Shown one piece after another: positions 58,872-64,000 of a stretch of 64,000 bases of DNA. Where the stretch lies: positions 62,001 to 126,000 of the forward strand of contig CAXXDX010000001.1 in the NCBI GenBank assembly GCA_963677605.2. Direction: 5' to 3'. Origin of the DNA: JAGLOK01 sp963677605. GTDB taxonomy: Bacteria; Bacillota; Clostridia; Christensenellales; UMGS416. A program made the position numbers and the translations under genes. The notes beneath the pieces are model-generated. The model did no database searches and had not been told where the DNA came from. It saw only the letters and a list, made by a program, of their open reading frames with translations. Within the stretch, counting starts at the first letter, position 1. The number at the start of each line of letters is the position of its first letter.

Positions 58872-59093
58872 CTAAGCAACTTTTGCTAATATTAATATAG
58901 CAATAACGAATCCATAAATAGCTGTAGCTTCGGCCATAGCTGCGCCAAGCAAAAAGATTGCATTTATTTTGCCTGAAGCTTCCGGCTGCCTAGATACAGC
59001 TTCAGCTGCTTTACCTGTAGCAAGGGCAATTCCAAGTCCTGCGCCCAGTCCGGCTAAAACTGCAATTCCTGCTCCTAAGAGTCCTAATTCCAT
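58872..59093 (-). CDS. atpE: ATP synthase c subunit
   Basis: 73 residues, two membrane helices joined by the RQPEA loop (R35-A39). The ion-binding carboxylate is E55 (AMAEATAIYGF). At the place of the glutamine that marks sodium-binding c subunits in helix 1 there is an isoleucine (I22), and the residue after the glutamate is alanine instead of serine. This favours proton coupling, though Thr57 and Tyr60 of the sodium motif are present. GGAGG precedes the ATG. Confidence 0.95.
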   Translation of the reverse strand: MELGLLGAGIAVLAGLGAGLGIALATGKAAEAVSRQPEASGKINAIFLLGAAMAEATAIYGFVIAILILAKVA

Positions 59094-59137
59094 ATTTTCC
59101 TCCTATATCAGCCCTTTTCGGGCAATGATGGTCCTAT

Positions 59138-59815
59138 TTATTCTATCGCTTCATTAACAAATGCTAGCGAAAGTGTTACAAATATAAGTGCCTGTATGGC
59201 TGTATGAAAAAGCGTAAAGTAGATTGATGCAAATGCAGGGATAAACCATTTCGCAACTACAATTGAGTACAAAAGCTCCATAACTATCATTCCGCCTAAA
59301 ATATTCCCAAAAAGTCGGCAGGACAGTGAAACAGGAACAGCCAAGTCCGTTATTACTTTTATAACCGCCAAAGGATAAGGTTTATAGCTTTGAATCCTGC
59401 CTTTAAGACCTTTTTTCTTTAAGGCGTATACTTGTATCAATACAAATGTAATAATTGCAAGTGCGATAGTCGCATTAATATCAGTCATTGCAGCTCTGAA
59501 ACCGAATAACTCTAGTATTCCGTTAAAAACAATAAACAAAGCTACTGTGAAAATATATGGAGCCAAAGAAACTGACGCCCATTTTTCTACTCTGCTTTGT
59601 GTGAAAACTTGTATTCCATCTACAGCCATTTCAAGAACAAGCTGTACTTTATTTGGTCTTTCTTTTAATCTTGGTATGAAAAAAACTCTTATAATAATTG
59701 CTATAGTGATTAAAATTGCTGATGCAAGATATGCTACTGCCAGAGTATCCGTTACTTCCAATATTCCAAACAGATTAATTCCAATAGGTTCCGGATCAAT
59801 ATTTAAATGTTCCAT
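59138..59815 (-). CDS. atpB: ATP synthase a subunit
   Basis: About 225 residues, five to six membrane segments. The essential arginine is in SLSCRLFGNILGGM, and the last helix carries the conserved ALIFVTLSLAFVNEA. The ATG at 59813-59815 follows AAAGAAG; a GTG at 59837-59839 is also in frame but poorly placed. First gene of the operon; no atpI precedes it. Confidence 0.94.
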   Translation of the reverse strand: MEHLNIDPEPIGINLFGILEVTDTLAVAYLASAILITIAIIIRVFFIPRLKERPNKVQLVLEMAVDGIQVFTQSRVEKWASVSLAPYIFTVALFIVFNGILELFGFRAAMTDINATIALAIITFVLIQVYALKKKGLKGRIQSYKPYPLAVIKVITDLAVPVSLSCRLFGNILGGMIVMELLYSIVVAKWFIPAFASIYFTLFHTAIQALIFVTLSLAFVNEAIE

Positions 59816-59871
59816 CTTAACTTCTTTCGCTATACTCACCTAGAGTATACAATTTATTATGCTCGTTAACT

Positions 59872-59901
59872 ATTATAGTATAAAAATATACTCCTATACA
59901 A
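59872..59901 (-). promoter_or_regulatory. atp operon promoter
   Basis: Minus strand TTGTAT (59896-59901), 18 bases, TATAAT (59872-59877), about 55 bases before the atpB start codon. Confidence 0.65.
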
Positions 59902-59959
59902 TTTAAAAATCAATATTATTTTCATAATGTGAAATAATCGTGAACAATGATATGTTGTT

Positions 59960-59993
59960 ATTGCACAATGAATGTTCAGTTTCGTTGTGCAAT
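59960..59993. repeat. 9-bp inverted repeat between atpB and the acetyltransferase gene
   Basis: ATTGCACAA and TTGTGCAAT separated by 16 bases, 10 bases after the minus-strand acetyltransferase stop. No T run follows on that strand. It may be a weak terminator or an operator for the atp promoter downstream. Confidence 0.45.
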
Positions 59994-60003
59994 GTGCTGA
60001 CAG

Positions 60004-61089
60004 TCAGCAGACTTCAATTATCCAGGGTTCTCTTTTAGGGAAAAATGTATCAGCCATTTTCCTGCCGTTGGCATTAAATGAACCGTTAAACCCAACCGCA
60101 ACCGCTGAAAGCTCTTTTATGTCCAAAGATATAGTTGATTTTAATTCTGTTCGCTCAACATGAAGTGTTTCGCCTGTAGTATAAAACAGGAAGTTACCAT
60201 TGTTGCTGTCGATAATATCATCCGAAACTTTTACTATCAGCCTGCCTTTTTGTGCTTTTATTCCATCAAAAACACCTATAACATCAATAATACGCCCCAT
60301 ACAATGAGGTGCAATATCCTTTGATTCTTTATTGTTATATGGCGTAAAATATTTTACAGGTTTCTTATAGTAATATGATATAGCTTTAGCTGTAGCCTCT
60401 TCTTCATAGGATATAAATTCAGAAAGCTCCACATTATTATCCTCTTCCAAAACAAATGCATATCCGCTAACTTTGTTATTCATTCCAATTAAAAAGGCTT
60501 TATTGCTATCAGCAAAGTGCTCCTTCAGTTTAGTAATAAAATATTGTCTGTCTCTTTTTATATAACCGTTTAGTGTACTTGTATATTCGCTATACAATCT
60601 TTCTGCTTCTTTTGCAAAGCTATTAATGTCAGTCTCAAAAAGTGTAATCTCATTTGGTTTAAAAGATTCAGCGATATAGAACTTGTTCTCATAACACAGC
60701 TCGTATCCGTATTTTCTGTAAAAATCATAATTAAACGGATATAAAAAAGAGAATGCATCTCCTCTATTTTTCATTAATTTTAAGCCTTCATTTATAAGCT
60801 CTCCCGCATAACCTTTATAGCGCATATCTTTGTGTGTTGCGATACCAGCAAGAGCCGATGCATTAATTTCTTTTCCGTTAAGCATCATATTATATGGATT
60901 AAAGTGGGACATAGAAGCAAGCATATTATCTTTATAAATCAGAATTGCATTTTCCGGTTTATATATATAGTTAAAATACCAGTCTCTCCATGTGGATGTG
61001 TCCTCTTTAAATGTTTCATCCCATAAAGTTCTAATATTCTTATAGTCCTCAGCCGTTGCCTGAGTTATGCTACTTTTCGAAGATGTCAT
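60004..61089 (-). CDS. GNAT acetyltransferase, Eis-like
   Basis: 361 residues: two GNAT-like halves and a C-terminal SCP2-like domain, the Eis architecture. The acetyl-CoA loop is in ALAGIATHKDMRYKGYAGEL, followed by FLYPFNYDFYRKYGYEL. The C-terminus ELSAVAVGFNGSF... fits the sterol-carrier-like domain. The substrate is unknown; amines or protein N-termini are typical. It overlaps the end of the upstream gene by 20 bases with no clear ribosome binding site, so its translation is probably coupled. Confidence 0.85.
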   Translation of the reverse strand: MTSSKSSITQATAEDYKNIRTLWDETFKEDTSTWRDWYFNYIYKPENAILIYKDNMLASMSHFNPYNMMLNGKEINASALAGIATHKDMRYKGYAGELINEGLKLMKNRGDAFSFLYPFNYDFYRKYGYELCYENKFYIAESFKPNEITLFETDINSFAKEAERLYSEYTSTLNGYIKRDRQYFITKLKEHFADSNKAFLIGMNNKVSGYAFVLEEDNNVELSEFISYEEEATAKAISYYYKKPVKYFTPYNNKESKDIAPHCMGRIIDVIGVFDGIKAQKGRLIVKVSDDIIDSNNGNFLFYTTGETLHVERTELKSTISLDIKELSAVAVGFNGSFNANGRKMADTFFPKREPWIIEVC

Positions 61090-61957
61090 ATTTTTTTACC
61101 ATCTTATATGGATAATAGCTTTGTTTTGCGCGTCTTATTCCTTCAATTCCCATATCTTCTTCGCGGTTAATGTACTTATACTTTCCTAAAAGCTCACGCC
61201 TGGCAAATTCCTGGTTAATTACAGGATATGCCCCTCTGTGTTCGAATGTAGCTTTTTCCAAGTGAATCAAGGCCATATCATCTTTCATAGCTTCTGCAAC
61301 TGTAAAGGCAGCAGGCTCATCATCTACATATATTAATCCGCCCATTAGTTCAAGCTCTTCAAAATAGTTAAGCGCTATTTCAACAGCAGAGCGCTCATTA
61401 TACGGATCTTCTCCTGAGCCTTCAATCCATTTATCCATTATTTTTAGGCAATCTTGTTTATTTGATTCATCAATCTTTTTATAAACATAATCATTATCTC
61501 GGTTGAATTTATTAACATGAGTACGCTTTTTATGATATTTTTTCCCCTGAAGCATAGCTAAATCTTCAGTTAAATAAACATAATCATACATATCAACAAC
61601 CGGCTCTACAATAAGTTCCGGCAGCAGTTCTTTTACAATATCCGCACAATAATCATTTGCAGAGCCTATGCAAAACTTCAAACCATGGCTTTCCATATCG
61701 GCTTTAATGTTTTTATAAACTTCTTCAAACTTGGTTTTATCTGAACATATAGGCTGAAAGTGAGTATATTCGCCTGTGCTTGGAACTGTGGATGTTATAT
61801 ATATAGTTTCCGGCTGAATACACAAACTTATATCAAATGATTTTTGCCAAATGAAAATATTGGCAAAAGAAAACTCACTGTTATCATACTCTGTTTTCTT
61901 GAGTAATTCTAAAAACCTATCTCTGTCTTTTATATTTATTCTGTTAAATTCTATCAT
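61070..61957 (-). CDS. DUF2156-type acyltransferase-fold protein
   Basis: About 295 residues. Tandem GNAT-like fold related to the catalytic domain of phosphatidylglycerol lysyltransferases (DUF2156): FSFANIFIWQKSFDI, KKYHKKRTHVNKFNRDNDY, YPVINQEFARREL and REEDMGIEGIRRAKQSYYP. No membrane domain is attached. I start at the ATG of 61955-61957 (MIEFNRINIK), since the longer frame to 62011 would run into the bioY operator. Confidence 0.82.
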   Translation of the reverse strand: MIEFNRINIKDRDRFLELLKKTEYDNSEFSFANIFIWQKSFDISLCIQPETIYITSTVPSTGEYTHFQPICSDKTKFEEVYKNIKADMESHGLKFCIGSANDYCADIVKELLPELIVEPVVDMYDYVYLTEDLAMLQGKKYHKKRTHVNKFNRDNDYVYKKIDESNKQDCLKIMDKWIEGSGEDPYNERSAVEIALNYFEELELMGGLIYVDDEPAAFTVAEAMKDDMALIHLEKATFEHRGAYPVINQEFARRELLGKYKYINREEDMGIEGIRRAKQSYYPYKMVKKYDIFEK

Positions 61958-61970
61958 ATTATTTTCTTTA

Positions 61971-61999
61971 TTGCTTTTTCTTTCCTTGTGTTTTATACT
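61971..61999 (+). promoter_or_regulatory. bioY promoter
   Basis: TTGCTT (61971-61976), 17 bases, TATACT (61994-61999), ending where the BirA operator begins. Confidence 0.75.
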
Positions 62000-62033
62000 A
62001 TTGTAAACCATATTTCAGAACGAGGTTTACAAT
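62000..62033 (+). promoter_or_regulatory. BirA operator (biotin repressor box)
   Basis: ATTGTAAACC (62000-62009), 14 bases, GGTTTACAAT (62024-62033): perfect 10-bp arms with the spacing and core of the Firmicutes BirA site. It directly follows the -10 and runs through the ribosome binding site into the ATG of bioY. Repression when biotin is plentiful is expected. birA itself is not in the window. Confidence 0.92.
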
Positions 62034-62580
62034 GAAAAAAATTGATGTAAAAAAGATTACTCTTATCTCTATGATGCTTGCGCTTTTAATTGTCAGCGCA
62101 TTTATCTCTATACCTTTGCCAAACTTAAAGTTCACACTGCAAACACTGGTTTTGTTTGTTATAAGCGCACTGCTTAGTCCTCTTTATTCATTCATTACTG
62201 TTCTTTTATACATAACTCTCGGACTTATCGGACTTCCGATTTTTTCAAACGGAAGCGGTCTTTCATATGTGCTTACACCTTCTTTCGGTTTCCTTATCGG
62301 CTTTTTAGCTGCAGCTCCAATCATGAGTTTCATAATCAGAAGGAAGTTTTCAAACAAACTTTTAGGTTATATTCTTGCTTGTGCCGCAGGTATCGTTGTA
62401 ATTTATCTAATAGGTTTACCATACTTATATTATATAGTAAAAATATACTTAGGTGCTGATATTACTTTCGGATATGCATTTATTACATATGGGCTGTTAT
62501 ATCTCCCTTTTGATCTGATAAAAGCCGCTGTGGCATTTCCGATAGTAAATAATAAAGCGATTATAAAGCTAACTGCCTGA
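62032..62580 (+). CDS. bioY: Biotin transporter BioY
   Basis: 182 residues, S-component of an ECF transporter with about six membrane segments. PLPNLKFTLQTLVLF, LYITLGLIGLPIFSNGSG and TPSFGFLIGFLAAAPIM are conserved BioY pieces. The ATG has GAGG six bases upstream, inside the BirA operator. It is monocistronic; no ECF ATPase is adjacent. Confidence 0.94.
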   Translation: MKKIDVKKITLISMMLALLIVSAFISIPLPNLKFTLQTLVLFVISALLSPLYSFITVLLYITLGLIGLPIFSNGSGLSYVLTPSFGFLIGFLAAAPIMSFIIRRKFSNKLLGYILACAAGIVVIYLIGLPYLYYIVKIYLGADITFGYAFITYGLLYLPFDLIKAAVAFPIVNNKAIIKLTA

Positions 62581-62692
62581 TAACAATTATTAGCATACAC
62601 CTGCGTCTTTTATATTATATATTTCATAAATAGTTATTTCAACTTTTATAAATCATATATCTATATAATATGCTTTTTAAATGTACTGCCAA

Positions 62693-63934
62693 TCAAACCA
62701 AAGAATACCCGTGGGCTTCTACAGTTTTCTTCACAGCACCATAGCTAATATCTCCCCAGACCTCCAACTTCTTGCTGTCAAAATCAACAATAGCATTTTC
62801 AACTCCTGTCTGGCTGCGAACTGCAGCCTCAAGGCCCGAAGCACAATGCTTACAGTCCATTCCGTCTACCATATATATTTGTTGTGCTTTTGTTACTGTT
62901 TTTGTATTAGCCGCTATTTTACCAACTAAATTTATAAACTGTCTTATAGCATAGAATATAACTAATGCAATAAATAGTGCTGCAACAGCTATTTGGAATA
63001 CAGAGTATGTCATGCCTTCAGCAGCAGCATTTAAAAAGGCAAACTCAACATTTGTTTTTTTTACAATATAGTCAAGCAGATATCCAAATCCAATTGCAGA
63101 TATAGCCGCTGAAACAAAATATATTACAGTATTTTTCTTGCCAAACTTCTTAGAAATCATTATAAGAGAAGCTGCATTTGTAAATGGTCCCATGAATAAA
63201 AATACATACGCGGCACCGGGAGATAGCCCTTTTGCCATAAGCATTACGGCTATTGGTATTGATGATGTTGAGCATATATACATAGGCGCTCCAATGGCTA
63301 TCATTAAAAGCATCGACACAATTCCACTTCCAAGTCCTATGGAGGATATAAACTCTGCCGGAATTAACACTCCAATTAATGCTGCTATAACTAATCCCAG
63401 AAGAAAATGAACTGCTATATCATCTGTAAATTCACCAAAAGCATATTTTAGTGAGTTTACAGTTCTTTCTCTAAGAGATTTGACTTCTTCTTTTATGTCT
63501 TCTTGTTTGCTATCGCTTCCTGTGTTATGCCGATTGAAAAGTTTTATACCAATTCCGCCAATTACTCCTGATATAAAGGCTGCCATCGGACGAAACCACG
63601 CAAATAATGGTCCCATTAAGCCATATGTGGCAATAATCGAGTCAGCGCCGGTTTGAGGAGTTGATATCAAAAACGACATTGCAGAAGCTTCTGATGCGCC
63701 TTTATCTCTTAAATAAAGTCCTGTTGGAACTACGCCGCATGAGCACAAAGGAAGCGGTACACCCATTATAGATGCTTTAATTACAGACCAAACTCCGCTG
63801 CCGCCAAGATGCTTTGCTATCCATTGTTTTTTTATGAAAATGTTTAGTATGCCAACAAGAACTAAACCAATCATCATGTAATAGCCCATATCGATAGCCA
63901 ATGTAAATAAACTTTGTAAAAATTCGCGTACCAC
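62693..63934 (-). CDS. SO_0444-type metal efflux permease with C-terminal HMA domain
   Basis: 413 residues. Eight or so membrane segments in two halves with GVPLPLCSCGVVPTGLYLR (CxC motif) and STPQTGADSIIATYG, then IGAPMYICSTSSIPIAVMLM. A C-terminal heavy-metal-associated domain carries MDCKHCASG (about 350-358). The family (DUF318/ArsP relatives) exports metals or arsenicals. The start is GTG (63932-63934), seven bases after GAGGTG, overlapping by one base the stop of an ArsR-type regulator gene, whose zinc site points to Zn(II) or a similar metal. Confidence 0.88.
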   Translation of the reverse strand: MVREFLQSLFTLAIDMGYYMMIGLVLVGILNIFIKKQWIAKHLGGSGVWSVIKASIMGVPLPLCSCGVVPTGLYLRDKGASEASAMSFLISTPQTGADSIIATYGLMGPLFAWFRPMAAFISGVIGGIGIKLFNRHNTGSDSKQEDIKEEVKSLRERTVNSLKYAFGEFTDDIAVHFLLGLVIAALIGVLIPAEFISSIGLGSGIVSMLLMIAIGAPMYICSTSSIPIAVMLMAKGLSPGAAYVFLFMGPFTNAASLIMISKKFGKKNTVIYFVSAAISAIGFGYLLDYIVKKTNVEFAFLNAAAEGMTYSVFQIAVAALFIALVIFYAIRQFINLVGKIAANTKTVTKAQQIYMVDGMDCKHCASGLEAAVRSQTGVENAIVDFDSKKLEVWGDISYGAVKKTVEAHGYSLV

Positions 63935-64000
63935 TAGATTTCACCTCTATGATTTAAATGATTGTATGCTATAGCAATTATCTCAGAGACATGTTCATCA
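63934..64000 (-). CDS. ArsR/SmtB-family metal sensor, C-terminal fragment
   Basis: Only the last 21 codons are visible: DEHVSEIIAIAYNHLNHRGE and one more residue, then TAG (63934-63936). The pattern D-x-H-(10)-H-x2-H equals the alpha-5 zinc site of CzrA/SmtB regulators (Asp84, His86, His97, His100 in CzrA numbering). The stop shares its G with the GTG start of the efflux permease. It is likely the repressor of this small operon; the DNA-binding part lies outside the window. Confidence 0.7.
   Translation of the reverse strand, partial: DEHVSEIIAIAYNHLNHRGEI

Noticed and set aside
59100..59125. Hairpin between atpB and atpE as a terminator
   Set aside because: Only a 4-5 bp GGGC stem without a T run; the operon must continue through it.
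1..64000. Prophage, insertion sequence, integron, tRNA or rRNA genes
   Set aside because: No transposase, integrase, phage gene, terminal repeats, cloverleaf or rRNA-like stretch was seen.

Overview
The window looks like chromosome of an AT-rich, low-GC Gram-positive bacterium of the class Clostridia. Supporting signs are PolC-type DNA polymerase III, a ctsR-mcsA-mcsB-clpC operon, the sporulation sigma factor SigH, strong GGAGG-type ribosome binding sites, a BirA-box biotin transporter and a paaK-iorAB cluster for aromatic 2-oxoacid metabolism. Almost all genes lie on the minus strand; the plus-strand genes are a hemerythrin, sigH, tmcAL and bioY. I see no rRNA, tRNA, CRISPR array, prophage or insertion sequence, and no gene-free stretch over 300 bases.

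Layout. 1-4.75 kb: start of rbgA, then the CtsR-controlled Clp/protein-arginine-kinase operon. 4.8-11.4 kb: a TolB-like lipoprotein, S-adenosylhomocysteine recycling (ahcY-mtaD), an rRNA/tRNA methyltransferase, a hemerythrin with a striking palindrome in its promoter, and a nucleotidyltransferase. 11.4-12.75 kb: infC-rpmI-rplT behind an L20-type leader, with an AUU start for infC. 12.7-25.9 kb: mgtC, polC (frameshifted), ispG, rseP, dxr, cdsA, uppS, a small ORF, frr, pyrH, tsf and rpsB. 26-32.5 kb: sigH, then an island that keeps the Bacillus ylbH-ylbN-rpmF gene set (rsmD, coaD, patatin, tmcAL, yceD, rpmF) with ackA inserted.

32.6-43.6 kb is the most unusual region: a sugar-sensing operon (unknown protein, membrane-anchored sugar-binding protein, LytS/YesM-type histidine kinase split by a frameshift, AraC-type response regulator, sugar-binding lipoprotein) next to a multiple-monosaccharide ABC transporter (ChvE/MmsA/MmsB). 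Its ChvE is a single lipoprotein made of two almost identical binding domains. 43.7-53.2 kb: a membrane protein, folate cyclo-ligase, alanine racemase, an ACT protein, paaK-iorA-iorB-paaK for arylpyruvate/arylacetate, a small membrane protein, a C_GCAxxG_C_C protein and an auxin-efflux-type carrier.

53.2-59.9 kb is the F1Fo ATP synthase operon (atpB-E-F-H-A-G-D-C). It has two anomalies: atpH encodes only the C-terminal part of the delta subunit, and an SGNH/GDSL hydrolase gene sits between atpG and atpD. 60-64 kb: two acyltransferase-like proteins, bioY under a BirA operator, and a metal permease with a C-terminal heavy-metal-binding domain that overlaps the end of an ArsR/SmtB-type zinc-sensor gene at the right edge. 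Promoter, operator and terminator calls come from reading the sequence by eye and were not scored by software.
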